A DNA stretch of 64,000 nucleotides from Terfezia claveryi (GCA_015179025.1 WHUX01000168.1:1-64000), one strand, 5' to 3'; counted from the stretch's first letter, positions 1 to 13,500 are shown. Made by a program: numbers and translations. Notes: generated by a model not told the origin, from the letters alone.

Positions 1-130
1 GAAATTCCATTCACCACAACACTTTCCCTGGCCCCATCTTTATCACCTTCTTCATCGAGAAATCAATCCTCTAGCCTCCTCAATATATTCTGCAGTTTAA
101 CCAAAACTACTACCCCCAAGAAACCAACCC

Positions 131-532
131 ATGGCTTTCCATGCTTCTTCCCAAGGCATTGAACTCCACGATAACCATATTCTCGTAGCCCAGGTCAGAT
201 CAGAACATGGCACGTGGCACCATCGCACAATCGACCTTGATAACTATATTGGAAATTCTGACGGTACGAGCACCAATCACTACACAAAACGGATTAAATT
301 TCAATCACAGTACTCCTTGCTATATGTTTACTGATCATATTCTCCCGTAGGCTGGTTCACATGGGATGGTCAAAACTTTTCTCACTCCGCAGAGGAAATC
401 TCGCTCAGTCACCGCTCCGATGGCGTATGGCTTGAGGCGAATCTCCGATGCAAGAATGGTGGATGTAGGGGGCGACAGGGTATCAATTTATCTGAAAAAT
501 TTACGAATCGGAATGGCCACTTGGTAAAGTAA
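131..532 (+). CDS. CyanoVirin-N homology (CVNH) domain lectin, two exons
   Basis: Model: join(131..263, 351..532), 104 aa. The 87-bp intron (264..350) is phase 1 with GT..AG ends. The spliced protein is a single CVNH domain from end to end: it starts MAFHASSQGIELHDNHILVA, has IDLDNYIGN..G across the splice and WFTWDGQNFSHSAEEISL after it, and ends INLSEKFTNRNGHLVK. The match to the cyanovirin-N pattern (Ser-Arg/Gln-x-Ile-x-Leu near the start, Ile-x-Leu-x-x-x-Ile-x-Asn twice) is strong, and the length equals the usual ~100 aa fold. CVNH proteins bind mannose-rich glycans. Fungal single-domain forms lack a signal peptide, as here, and are thought to be cytosolic. Two cysteines (RCKNGGCRG) could form one disulfide. 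The ATG sits in AACCCATGG after a CT-rich leader. The biological role is unknown. Confidence 0.9.
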
Positions 533-3500
533 GTGGACCTTCATACAGTTTAGAGATATACATACAAGGAATGGACAGCCATGTTGACTCCAGTTTAGAG
601 GGTGAAGCTGCGATATAAGCAGCCACCCAAGGACCGGCCGGAAGTTTCTATGACACGAGGTTCCTTAGATCGAGATATATTTTTTCTGGTGTGGTCGAGG
701 CCCAGTTGCTTATATCGAGAGGTTTTTTTCGGGGGTTTCTTATATCACGGGCCTACTGAGGTGTGTATTGAGGGTATGCTGCAAGTAGTTAAGTCCTGTG
801 GGGCTGAAGGTGTTCGCAATGGTAGAAGGAGAAGCTCAGCTGGAATAATATCATCCCCAGCATGATCCCGAGTACCACAACTCACAGAATGCATGCTTTT
901 GACGAACTTTAATTATCCTATGACCGTGACTCATGCTTATTATCATATCATTCTTCGCATGTTCTACATACTTCGTGCATCATCCCCACAGTCAATGCCA
1001 TTGCAATACCTATTTGTATTCACGCTACGTGACACTCGTCTCCTACTGCTCATGCTCATGCTCATTCAGGGAACTCTAGTTGCAACAGATAAATGAGAAA
1101 AGATAGCCCTAGTAAACAACTAGGATTATGCAAGCTTGGGAATTGAGGCCGTAAAGAGAATGAAGGAAGTGGATTTTTGTAGCCAACAATATGATACTGG
1201 GTAGGAGTGCATATAGATGGAAACCACGATAACATATGCGAGCGACAAGCTCAGGTCCATTTCCATCTCAATTCTCTTATGCAACTTCACTAGCGGAAAA
1301 ATACAATTTAGCTTATATGTATACGGCGCTGATATAAACTTAGAATGTGCTGTGTAAATTACATTTAACCTAAGTATAGTAATACCGTTTTAACCATTTC
1401 TCAATTCAGTAGCTCTCAGTATGTCAAAATTGAAACAGTGATTTATAGCTATAGGTCATTCTCACCCGGATACTCCCCAAACCTCAAGCTCAGCGTTATC
1501 CGGTCATTGTACTCCGTAGTGAGTATCCAATCACCTGAAGCAGTCGATGTACTAGTTACACTAATTCTAGTTTCTTGTATCCATTCTGTCATTGAGTGCA
1601 ATCGCACAACAGCTCAGTGATTAGCAAATACGATTTTGTCAGCTATTTAGATAGACTATTGCGGTGGGCTACCACTAGTCTTGCCCTTCCAGATGTTAAT
1701 CTCGGAATAAGTTCTCCCCACAGCAAGTGCATAAATCTTTGACAGATGCCTAGCATCGTGTCCAATAAAAACATTCGTGACTCCAAACAAATAATACAGT
1801 ATATTTCTTGCAGTGTTTTCGAAGAGGCATCATGTATACAATAAAGCAGCAATACTATATATTAGCCGAACAAATAATAATGATAAAATTGAGACCCCGA
1901 GGCAGCCGCGGAGCAGAGCGTATTCGGATATTACGGCAGGGATAACTCAACATCCGCTAGACCCACAAATAATATACGTAGTACCGGGTTCGAAGCCTAC
2001 CCGGACGTCCACTTGCTTGATGATCTGAACTATGTACTGTACAAGAGATGGATAAAAAACGTAATGAATTTAACACTCAATTGAGCTGCTAGTGCAGTAG
2101 CTTCGCTGCGTCCGGATTCCAGACAAGCTAAACTATTTATTTAGGCTACTGGTGGTAACGAGAACACATGACTACTTGTAGTTCCCCAATTTATTTATGC
2201 TGCGCATTACAGGCGGTGGTCCCCGATGACCGGCACATTGCCATTGTTATTCTCAACCAGACTCGATTATGCGAGTTATTCGTACCGCATGCTTTTTCAA
2301 TATTCAAGGATATAGAATGCGGATGCAAATTACATTATTAACCAGACCATTGAGCGCTTAGCACAAGGCTATTTGGAGGCCAGATGAGCTCAAAATCAAC
2401 CCCACAGCATGACTACAGTACTGGTCAGTGCACTAGCCCTGTTCCTAATACCTTATCTCTACAACAATTATACACCTCTAGATCCAGACATACTGCCCTT
2501 TAAGGTCCCTTACCTGCTTGCAAATTATATAATCCATGGAGCTTACCAAGTGGCAATAGAATTACCCCTAGCTGTGTTTTACATTCCAAATAGTCCACCT
2601 TCAACCATATCTCATTTAAATCCTCAAGCACCTTGCTCAGAAGGTTTGCACATCACTTTTCGCCTGAACCATGCTTAAAAACATAGGTTAGGAATAATAG
2701 TGAGGTGTTCATCGAAACTATGTTGGGATTATTTCAAATATTAGTCTCACATGACGCAGGGGCATCAGCGGGTGCGGGTAGCAATCAACTGGCTTTGGTA
2801 TTTTGTCAAATTGACTCATCGCTTCATTCAGGCCGAACGTGGGACGGATAAGATGTGGAGTGGCAAGGGCGGAATTTTTGATTCAGGAAAGAGAAGGAAT
2901 GGGAACTTCCAAAAGTTCACAGAATCCCCTCCATGTTTATCACCTAGCGGACCTAGAATTGAGAATCACTCTTGTTAGAGTGGCATATGCCAGATTTTGG
3001 TGAGGGCTAGTTGGGCTTGAAGAGGCGCGCTGGGGGAGCGGGGATTGTGGCGTGTAATGTGGTCTTGTGTTGTTTTCGGCTGGGCGTTTATCGCCTCATT
3101 TTCGTAGTTACCCTGAACTAGCGGTTATCTGATCATAGCTACTTGTTATCACGCCAGCTCAGCCGGTTCCTTAGCATGGCAATTGCAACATTTCGTTTCT
3201 TTCATATCAATCATGATGCACGAGACTTGTTTTGTCAGTATATTATAACAGTCCCGAGACTAGGGTGAACATCACAGGCCTCATGCTGATCATGAAAGTC
3301 ACAGCTTCACATAGGCTATAGTGGCTATTGGGCTTAAACGTTAATTTACGGGCGAAAACTGGTATTAAGTTTGCGATAAAAACATGGTGTACATAAAATA
3401 TTGATTTTCTATATCCTAGAACTACCGAGCACCCCATAGAAGTCAGTGACGATAGATCGGGATAAAGTTATCCACGTGAGTAGGGACTAGAGGATTTGGA

Positions 3501-4072
3501 AACTTTAAGGCAAGAATGCCTCGACCTCGTCCAAGAAGACAAGGGCTACGAACCCGGAAACCCCTGGGGGCTGTACTGTTGTACCGACTGGCCCTGTATA
3601 TAAAAACATCAATATGCTGAGATTCCAATTGATAAACCAGGTATAGTTGAGGTGCTATTCATGGTTTAGATATCCATGCATCTTGGTTTCCGTCATACTA
3701 TTTCGTGAAATGTTATGAAAACTTCTTGAGAGGGTCCTAAGGTTCTTTGTTTGGCGCATGGAAGATTGTCCATCTGAGCAGCTGGCCTAAACCACTGTAA
3801 TTAGCTACTAGTATTGCACCAGCTTGGGTGATAATGTTTGAAAACTGAGTATAACTAGTCATTAAGTATTTATATCGACTAGAGGTATTTCCTTTGAATC
3901 CACAAGTACCACAATCTACAAATTCCATTTTTTTGTAAACTCCATTATATACAAGAATGTAGAAACTGGAACAGGACCCTGCGTGCGGAACGTAATTAGC
4001 TATAGCTCATTATGTACTTCTAGGAGCTGAAATATTGAAATAATCTAAAATACATGCGCAATCAAGCCCGCT
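533..4072. other. AT-rich non-coding stretch
   Basis: No convincing gene was found. The short open frames here have no recognisable domain and no plausible splicing. The one structured piece is a degenerate repeat at about 609-760. Confidence 0.5.
609..760. repeat. Degenerate relic related to the 8.5-kb MITE
   Basis: It begins with GATATAAGCAGCC. On the opposite strand near 705-755 it carries GATATAAGAAACCC and CTCTCGATATAAGCAAC, the same sub-terminal words that fill the ends of the intact element at 8529-8924. The outer CAGTGGTG terminus and TA duplication are not recognisable, so this is called a decayed copy. Confidence 0.45.
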
Positions 4073-4830
4073 CTAGTGACGAAATCTCATGAAATCAATA
4101 TTCCCTTTCCTCATATACCTACCCACAATTCTATTCTTCTTGCAGGATTCCCGAGTGAGGGCAACTGCTGCTTCCCCCTCCGCTTCTTTCAGGTCATATA
4201 GAGTGTTAATATAGCAACAAATAGACCCGCAACAGCAATAACCATATGATATCTCCGAAGTTGCAAACTCACTTTTCTTGCTGCCAGCACTGACGTCTTG
4301 TTGCAGTTGCCTGCGGAGTCTGAGTTGGCGACTCACTGAAATGAATGTAGACTATAAACTGACTTGGGAAGGCATATATGTAATAAGACCGGGCGGGGGC
4401 TTTTGGTGGAGGGGGTGGAGTCTGCGGAGCAGTATTTGACAGTTGTGGATCGGCAGTTGGTATTGTAGAAGCCAAGTCACCCCCATCGTTACTCTTGAGC
4501 TGAGTTTATGAGATCTTTGTTAGCTGTGTGGAACAAAGGTGCCAAATATGAAAAGCTAACCCAAAGGTTCGCACCAGAAATAAGTTAAATAAGGTACAAC
4601 GTCGAAGTAAGTCATAAATTTGCCCACGACGATATGCCAACTGATTGAGGATACTTAACTTCCGCTGCAGCCGTCATAGTCACCGTAACTAGTGTTGTGA
4701 TTGTACCCTTCACCGTACAGTAATCCAAAGTAACTTCTTTGCAGCATTCATATCTTCCACTGTATTACACTCTTCAGTGCATATTGAAGTAGAGTCGAGT
4801 CCCAGCTCAAAAGCTGTCATTCCGGAGCAA
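4073..4830 (-). pseudogene. Decayed single-pass membrane/secreted protein gene
   Basis: Pieces of one coding sequence seem to survive in different minus-strand frames. From upstream to downstream: a Cys-containing segment (CLCSGMTAFELGLDS...CTEECNTVED, about 4740-4830); a second one (CCKEVTLDYCTVKG then Thr-rich, about 4650-4750); a Pro-rich linker (TAPQTPPPPPKAPARS, about 4390-4440); and a hydrophobic helix followed by a basic tail (MVIAVAGLFVAILTLYMT, then stop, then KKRRGK, about 4180-4250). That order fits a fungal extracellular Cys-rich domain plus TM anchor. The TGA before KKRRGK and the frame changes suggest loss of function. Unrecognised introns could explain part of the disruption. 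The family is not identified. Confidence 0.3.
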
Positions 4831-5555
4831 AGGCATTGTTATTTTGTACCTAGCTCATCAGCGACCTGATTGGAGCAATCACTAGACAAACAAGTATGCA
4901 TCCTTTTCTAATCAAGCCACCTGGCTTGTCGGAAACCGATCACCTTGGTTGGCAGTTTTTTAAAAAAAAACAGCAAGTATCCGTAGAATTGACAAGGGGG
5001 CTAGGTATACATCACTGCGATATGCAATGAACCGTCGATTGAGCAATTGATCATCAATTTTTGCTGCTTCAAATTTAAAGCATGCAGTCGGTTTTGATAT
5101 ATGCTTATTTTACCAGGTTCTTTTTAGACTACTGGCATCAGGGATCATACAGGTGGTTGAGAATATAACGTAACTATCGGAGTAACATTGCTACCACAGA
5201 CGGGAGATATTGACACTCAATCCGTCAGATCTAACACATGAAATAACAATTAAATAATATCTAGGAGAATAAAGAATTGAAGAACGTACTAGACAAAAGT
5301 CTGGTGAAATTTTGGTATATTTCTACTTTTTAACAATACATAACCACTAAGGCCTCAACTGACACAATATACAGTAGGGAAAGTTCTCATGCTTCAGCTT
5401 TCCTCTGGCAGTAAAATCATTACGAGATTCTTACAAGAAAAGGAGAGCTCAGCGCGTTGGAAGCTGGGGTGAAAACTTCGTCAGACTAACCCTCACCCCC
5501 GAGTACATATATTGTGCGATTTATCGAGTTATTCCAACCTGCAGCTAACTCATAC

Positions 5556-6280
5556 CTAATCGAGCTGAAACTGGAAGGAACCCGCAGCCTGCACAACCTC
5601 CTGTGGCCATCTCCGCGGCCAACGACCACGGAAACAGGCAACAAATACACGATCGGAGTTGACATATATAGCCTCAATCCACTCCCCTTTAACTCCCTCA
5701 GAGATACAAATATGCTTAGTAGTGTGCAATAAACTGCCATCTGCGCCCCTGATTCTTCCGTCGCTTATACCCCCACCAAATAATCCTGAACCAACCATCA
5801 ACCCCGCTCCTGGAGGATTAGAGGTTTGAACTCGAACGAAGTCGGCAATGAGGTCATTGAAAATGAGCGTGGAGGGAAGATCAAAGGGCTGTCCTGGACA
5901 TGTGTGGAGGGTAATGCTGCGGAAGGTGAAGTCCTGGAATAAGCCCTCTGGTACCAGTGGGACTTCAACTTTTTCCGCTTCCTTGAGGGCTTTGCTACCC
6001 CCAAGTTCCTCAATTAACTCCAGAACCTTCAGGGCCTCCTGGCGTGGGAAGACCTTCGAATCTCTTAGTATATCAGGTAAAAACATTAGCAGCTTTGATA
6101 TTAAGCATGTGGAGCTAGATTTCATGTGGTTCGCTTACCTAGTGAGCTGTAATTATTCAAATGAATTAATGTCAACATCAGCCTTAATGATATTTGCGGA
6201 ATGTCCGTGAGATTCGTCCAAAACCTTGTACTAAATACCTAGGAGTCACTCACGAAGGTAAGATCAGTTTGTTTGGACAT
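5556..6280 (-). CDS. Small hypothetical protein, probably two exons
   Basis: The solid part is a minus-strand open frame up to about 6053, with ordinary codon use and protein-like composition: an acidic helix (ALKVLELIEELGGSKALKEA), PLVPEGLFQDFTFRS, then a Gly-rich segment (GAGLMVGSGLFGGGISDG) and a basic, aromatic end (FRGRWPRRWPQEVVQ). A likely start is the ATG at 6280 (MSKQTDLTF), followed by a GTGAGT donor at 6253. An acceptor at 6054 keeps the frame and gives about 174 aa, but other acceptors nearby are possible. No known domain, signal peptide or clear TM segment was recognised. Confidence 0.4.
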
Positions 6281-8528
6281 AGTTGCGAGGAGAAGATGTA
6301 CGGAACCGCTTCTCTTGGCCAGGTGATGGAGGTTCTTCAATTGAAGACGATTGAGCTCTGGCAAGTGAGAATGGAGTCAAGGGTAAAGTTACCCAACAGT
6401 CCGCAAAGGCTTTTTATAAATGAGAGGCTGTGGATGAGTTACGGCTGACGGGCTTGTATTATTGTGAATTCGAGTGTCACATATTCAATGTCCAGGATTA
6501 GGCTCCAGGCGGGCTTAGAAACTCATGGGCATTCCCAGTACGGTTGCGATTGATACATGTTTGCAGAGCGGAAGCTGGAATCTTGGAGGTCTCGAAATCA
6601 TGGAATCCAAAATTGCACCCAAATACATACAGAAAAAGCAATACGCATATGCGGCAGCATGTTCGCCTCGTTTATATCGTTCACGTGGAGGAAATGCCTC
6701 ACCATTGAGTAAAAAAGTAAATATGTACACAGACCAAAACAGGATTAGGTAGTGACTATCGCTGTCCAGTCGGCCCGCCCCGCCCCGATCCCCACAACGG
6801 GTTGGATCGGAACAATAATGAGATTGGCCCTAGCACTGAGCTGTAACATTGATCACTGATAATCATTTTATCTTGGAATGTAGCACACTGTGGCCAAATA
6901 TATATCTTGCTGAGATCTGAATGCTGCCGTAGGATAGCATCCTATCAAAATTAGACCAGCTACAGAGCTCCATTCATTGAATATGAGTTAGCAAGTTACC
7001 ACATTCTGTATATATGTAACTAAAACCACTGACAAACTAAGGTTACAAATTTCAGGGACATTGTTATCATAATATCATGAGACATTGATACCGTTGGTGC
7101 TTCGTCACTTCGTGTTTGGAAAGATTACCATTATCTCCTGACAGAAGACTCTACAGTAAGGCCGTACCTAGGTGCTGAACACGGACTCAATCCAACGCGC
7201 AGAATCAGTGGCTTTCTAGAAAATGGTCATGAATCATAGATGTTCGGGCTAGTTCATGGTAGGTGTAGAATCATGCAGTTTTCCAGCATCTAATCCATCT
7301 ATGGATTATCTAAGACAGTTCCCCAAAATGTTCAGCATGACCTGCCGATCTAGCCTATTTTTACAAATCTGAACTGTGTTCCTTTATGCATTTCATGGCG
7401 ATATACACATCGATCGTACTTGGTTAGTGTCGTTCAATTGTCACGTGGCATATGGAATAATTTACTCCAGCTCTACTACTTGGTGGCTTTTACATTATGC
7501 GCCCTCAGTCACCTTTATACTGTACATATGACATATATGGGCTAAACTTTGCGTCACCCATTGTCCGCTATGCTTTCTCGCTACACGAGAATAGAACCGA
7601 CAAGGTCGACGTCAGTCAATTTAAGATATGTGAATGTCACGCACTTAATATTTGTATGTATTTGTATAGATTGCTATCGCCCAGTATCCTCGGGGGATTT
7701 CAAAATATAATCTCCAAATTCGGATGCAAAACAGTCGGATACTCAGGGCGGATTGCGGATTTTTCTAGAACTTCCCTATATTCCAGGTAGTTTTTCCAAA
7801 TAGCATGGTTTCCCTACCTCAGTAATTCCACACATTACACCTCAGATTCTCTCTTTTCCCACCTCTTCAAAATGTTAGGCACGTCTGTTTTGTATATTGT
7901 TTACTTGGTCGTGGCAGATTAACTTGCCTCATCCTTCAATTCATTCGGGCCTCCGGATGGCTCGTCATACTTTCCAGAAGGAAAGTGCACATGAGTACTG
8001 AGTTTGAAAATATATATATAAAAATTTCGTCCGTACTGTAATAATACCTTATTCTCCATACACGGATGAGAGGCTACTTATACGCTAGGATCCAATGCCG
8101 CCCTATGTAACATACCACTTTACATATTATCCCTTCAATAGTGCTGCATAATTCGATTAATCACTACAGAAGAGGGTTTCCCCAGGTTAAAGAAGCGATA
8201 CAGGATCTATCTACTTAGGTATGTACATGCCCATATCGAGATTTTGGACGTCCTTTAACTCAGTGAACGTAGATACCGCGCATTTAGTTCTTTAGTATCT
8301 TAGTTTAAATATGTGACCTAGTTAAGCCTTTCCGGAGGCGAGAACCTTCATTTATTTCCTTCGAACTTTCGAACATTCCGCAAAAAGATAGTCTTTGTGA
8401 TTTAAGATTTCGTAAGTTTCCCATAGTTTTTCACTAGCGCAACAACCGAGAAGACCTAAGGGTTGATATGATTTCAGGGTAACAGCTCTTGCCGAACACG
8501 TTCCATAGTTAGTATGTACTACTGCGTA
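6281..8528. other. Intergenic stretch without recognisable features
   Basis: AT-rich, with only short open frames lacking homology cues. No RNA gene or repeat was recognised by eye. Confidence 0.5.
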
Positions 8529-8924
8529 CAGTGGTGTCTCGATATAAGCAACCCCTGATATAAGAAACCTCTCGATATAAGAAACTATACTCCGGTCCCG
8601 CCGGAATTTGTATGGGAAAATAAGAAACCCTCGTTACTAGCAGGTTTCCTAAGTATTCGCTTACTAATACATACAAAAGCGCACGAGTTTACACCACAAT
8701 AAAGCATCCAAGGTGTTATTCTCCTTACATCATCTCTAGCAAAATAAATTATTAGCCTCTCTTCTGTCTGTAGCGTTATAATGCCACCGAAGGTTCCCAT
8801 TCGCCTTTTATACCCCACTCAGACATTTCCTAGTTTTTTTGTATGTATCTTGATATAAGAAACCTCGCGTTATAAGAAACTCGCTGCCAATCCCGATGGG
8901 GTTGCTTATATAGAGACACCACTG
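8529..8924. mobile_element. 396-bp MITE with TA target-site duplication
   Basis: The left end CAGTGGTGTCTCGATATAAG is matched by the inverted right end (CTTATATAGAGACACCACTG) and flanked on both sides by TA (8527-8528, 8925-8926). Sub-terminal copies of GATATAAGAAACC follow in each end. CAGT-starting termini with a TA duplication are typical of the Tc1/mariner (pogo/Fot1) superfamily. The interior has no transposase, so this is a non-autonomous element. Confidence 0.85.
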
Positions 8925-9274
8925 TAGTTCAAAATGAGTTTCACCTACATTTCCCTGTTAAGCTCATCCGCAATATGGGTTCAAATACTTACTCCCGGTC
9001 CCCCGCTGCTCGGAAAACCAGCTCCACGCTCGGGAATACCTTGTCTTAATCTCTGATTCCGAGCCCTACTTTATGCGTGGCGAGGCTATTGCTACAGTAT
9101 TTATTGTTCAAGAAAGAATGAATCCGAAGATTAGAGTCGGGCCGAGATCTCGGTCCATGACTGATGGACGTCGCTTAATCCCAATTAGCACCGGTGCTCC
9201 CCGTCAGTAAATACATTTTGGTGCTTTGTTGCCGGTAGCAGTAGTAGAGTAGTCTCATAAGAATATGCCATAAC

Positions 9275-9437
9275 TACCGCATCCACTGGCGAACAACGAT
9301 CCTTGTCAGTTTAACTGACAGGGACCATTATACCTCAGTGAGCTTGTTACCATCCACCTATTTTATCACCTTTACTGCATAAGCTCGACCTATGTCTTTA
9401 AACTGACAAGGATCGTTATACACCAGTAGATGCGGTA
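9275..9437. mobile_element. 163-bp MITE with ~39-bp terminal inverted repeats
   Basis: The left arm starts TACCGCATCCACTGGCG and continues to CGATCCTTGTCAGTTTA. The right arm is its reverse complement with about five mismatches, ending CCAGTAGATGCGGTA. The outermost TA on both sides fits a TA target duplication. It has no coding capacity. Confidence 0.75.
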
Positions 9438-10344
9438 CTAATTGTATAGAGTCATATACAAGTTCGTGCTATTTCCCCGAGTGTTAGCTTGGAGCTAGAA
9501 ATGGTCATTTTTCGGTTTAGAATCCAAGTGCGGGTGCCGTCATAATCCTATATGATGATTAATTAGAGAGTAAAAAGAGGATGCAGGTGGGGAAGGCTAG
9601 CCTGTGGGACGGTATGGCCTGTTAACTAGGAAAGCTGAGGGACTAAAGTGGGCTGCGACATTGGCCATTACAATACGACAGTAGGTGTACCCTAGTTTCA
9701 TGATATTGTGCATATAAAGGCAGCAATAATACCTGCATTCAAAGGTTGCAAATATGCAGGCAGGTCGGTAGTAACTTGACTGGTACCTAGGCCCGCAGGT
9801 ATCTGAGACATGATTAGCTTTTTTTCACCTCCAGAATACTAGCCAACAAATCGAAAAACTTTCTAGGGACCTTGTACTCTCTCCCAGTATGTTCTTCTCT
9901 TTTAAATATGTTGTGATCGCGGAAGGAAATGGAGACTCTGCTGCAGTGCTGCAATGAGTTGTACTGGCCAGATTTTGGCCGTCCAGTATAGTCGCTTCAA
10001 GCAGATCACGCAAAAGGTCTCACCAAAAGGAAAAGCGCACCTAGGATATCTAGCGTTGCAAAACAGGCAGGGGCCTCGTCATGACGAGTTATTATTCCTA
10101 GCTATGTACAAGCGCAGACTACCCGTGATTGACTAGCTGACTTCGTACTGTATCCTCCTGACTATCGACCCACAAATGTTTTTTTTTTTTTTTTTTTTTT
10201 GAAATCTGTACGTCTGTGGAGCCTAAGGCTATGAGACGGCCCCGTTCCCTCGTCTTAAAAGACTTGGTACATCCACGGGACAACGGACTGCATAAACGCC
10301 CCGCCTCCCGAACCAAAGAAAAAACCCCCAAGGAAACCCCTTCC

Positions 10345-10506
10345 CTCCACCGCCACGCCCCTTACGGCCCATCCCCAAATAGGATAACCTCCTCCGCCAC
10401 GCCCCTTCCCGGCCCATCCCCAATAAGATAACCTCCCCCGCCACGCCCCTTACGGCCCATCCCCAAATAAGATAACCTCCCCCCACCACGCCCCCTCCCG
10501 GCCCTC
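10345..10506 (-). repeat. Tandem repeat in the LINE 3' UTR
   Basis: About 3.5 copies of a ~45-bp unit, each containing CCGCCACGCCCC, GGCCCATCCCCAA and AAGATAACCTCC (plus-strand view). It lies between the ORF2 stop and the poly-A tail. Confidence 0.8.
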
Positions 10507-10527
10507 CCCTATCCCCGAGCCCCTTGC

Positions 10528-13500
10528 TCATGCCAGGTTCAGGTCGGCGAAGAAGGTCTCTGCCAAATCCACTATGGCCACCTTCCCCCCATCCTTCACC
10601 TTCTTCACCCACCTCCTCCTGTCGTCCACCTCTTCCCAGGAACTCCACCTTCTGCCTATGTCTTCCCCATAACTGCAGGCCAAGGCCACATGCCTGCCTG
10701 TTTCTACTTGCTCCCCGCACTTCCGGCACGTAGGGTCAACCGTATCGTCCAGTCTAGCCCGCCAGGCTTGTAGATTCCCTTTTCCCGTCCTGCATTGGAC
10801 ATAGTTGACCCTTGCCTTCCTCCCCCACCTCACTACCCTTCCTGTCCCCGCCTCTAGTACCTTTCTTTCCTTCTCCCGCATCCTCCTCCATTCTTGCTTT
10901 AGGCCCCCCTCCGTGATCTGGGGGGCCTGGGAGTTTAGATCCTCCGTCCCTGATTTGGCTAGGCTGTCTGCTCGTTCGTTGCCGGGTATACCCACGTGAG
11001 CTTTTACCCAGCCAAGTCTGACCGACTCCTCGCCCAGGGCCCCCTGTCTCGCCTTTAAAGTCTGGCCGATGCTTACCAGGTCGGCCGTCCTTGCTTTGCC
11101 TTTCTCGCCTGCATTCTTGATTGCTGCAACCGCTGCTTGTGAGTCTGTTAGTATTAAGACTCTCCACTCTAGTGGAGCCATTGCTAGGGCTTTCTCAATG
11201 CCTGCCACCTCCCCGTCCCATACCGTGGCAAATCTTCCTAGGCCTACGCTCCCCTGTATCTTCCTCCCCTCTGAGCACCAGCCTCCCCCCACTCGTCCAT
11301 CCTCCCCCATGCTTCCATCAGTGTATATGACCACTGCGTCCTCTTTGATGGCATCGATCTTCCTTACCCATTTATCCGGCTCATCTTCCTTAGTTAGCTT
11401 GAAGTCCACTATTGGGATGTTGATAACTGGGTAGGTTCCTCCCAGACTTATCCTCTCATTGCCTTCCTCCTTCAGGTACCCTGCCTTGCTTCGGATAGCC
11501 GACATCACCGAGGTGAAATCGTCCTTCAGCTGGTGCGGTTCACTGAAGTCGTCCCAGGCTCTTCCCTCTTCTCTATTCCTCCGCGTATCCTTGCACCAGA
11601 GGTCCCCTAGTGTGCTAGGATCTCTCATCATCTTGCACATCAACCTAGCCTGCGTTGCATCTAGCACCATCCTCGGCGTTTCTACTCCCGTGATCTGGCT
11701 AACCAGATCCCTCCTGGAGCCGTGGGTTGCGTTGACGCATTTCTTAAGAGCCTGGTATTGGAGTTTTTCGAACTCCTCTTCCCAGTCCTTTTGTCCCCTC
11801 CAGGCGAGCTCCGCCCCCCATAAGGCTACTGCCCTTACCATTCCGGTGTAGGCTGCCCTCCAGCTAATGGCACTCATCCCCCAGATCGAGTTACCCAGCC
11901 CCTTCAGCTGTCCCATCATCTTTCTCGCCTTAGCTATCCTACTTTTCCAATGTTCCTTGAATGTTAAACTTTCATCTAGGATGAAGCCCACCCATTTTAC
12001 CCACTTAACATCCTTGTTTTTTCGCCTCCTTGTCCTCCTCAGGACCATTTGCTCGTGTTTACTGTCTTCAAGAGGTAGGTGGTTCTCTTCAGCCACCCGA
12101 TTGACTACCTCATCGGCTATCTTCAACCAGTCTTCCATGTCTACTTCGGCCCCGAGGTGCTCCCAAACGCAGATATTTAAGTGCAAATCGTCCACATATG
12201 AGGGGAGCTCCATATCCGCCCGTCTCCCCAGCCTACCCGCTAGCTTATTCTCCATCTTCTTGATGATGGGTGCGATCCAAATCAGAAAGATGATCGGCGA
12301 TAGTGGAGATCCTTGCGGTGCCCCCAGATTGGTTTTCCCCCTCCCCCTGACCTCCCCATCCCACTCTAGCTCGAACTCCCTTGCTCTGAAGAAGTTCCGG
12401 ATCCATGAGATCCACTTTCTTCCTTCCTCTGACCTCTGCAGTTCTCTTACCACATCCTCCTCCCTTACATTCTGGAAGCCTCCCTTAACATCCCAGAATG
12501 CCCATCCTACCTCTCCTCCCTTAGCTAGGCACCTCTGTGCCCTTGTCACTGTTCTCAGCGCTGCCTCCGTGGCTGACCTCCCCTTGACGGAACCAAACTG
12601 GTGTTTATGGAGGAGCCCGGCCCCCTGGAGCCTGTCTGCTACCACCTTCTCCCCCAGTTTCCCAATACAGTTGATTAGGTTGATCGGCCGCCACCCCTTT
12701 GTTTTTGTATGTTCCTTCCCTGGTTTTGGAATCATCACTACTTTGCTAAATTGCCATTCCTTTGGGATCTTGTTTTTCCTCAGGTTATCAGCTACCTCCT
12801 GAATTATCCTTTTCCCTAGGATTGTTTTTAGAATTGTCTTGATGAAGCGATAACTTATGCCATCTGGACCCACCGCTGACCTGTTACAGGTTCCTTGCAA
12901 AGCCTTTCTTACTGCTTCTTCCCAGTCCCCGACCCCTCTGACCCCCTCCTCCTGGACTGGCACCTCCTCCTCCTCTTCTCTTTCAAGCTCTCTCCCATCC
13001 TCTCTCCAACTAAAGTGGTCTCTGATCAGGCCCTTGACCTTTTCCGCCTCATTTTGTAAAGGTCTCCCTGACTCGTCCGCGAGTTCTTTCATATGTTGTC
13101 TTAGATTCCAAGGGTCCTTCGCCCATTTCACCACTTCCCATGAGTCTCTCGATCCTTTCTCTTTGCAGAATCCTTGCCAGCATTCTTTTTTCTTTGACCT
13201 GATCATCCCCCTTAGCTTTTCTTTCTCTGCTTTCCATCTCCTTGCCCTTACTTCCTGTGTGAGATTCCCCTCCAAGTTGTCCCTCCTACTCTTCCTAGTA
13301 GCTCGCAGCTGAATAGAGAGCTCCTCATCCCACCACCGCTTTGACCGCCTTGAAATCCTCAGCTTCTTAGAGCAGTCTGCTCTTAGAGACTTAAGTTTCT
13401 CGTATGGCGTGGTGCCTTGCAGACCATTGTACCACCTCTCCTCGCTCCTCTCCCCCTCCTTCCCGAGTCCTTCGACTACCTTCTCTAGCTTTGCCCAGTC

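Noticed and set aside
1975..2020. tRNA-like GGTTCGAAGCC T-loop
   Set aside because: No acceptor, D-arm or anticodon arm could be fitted around it.
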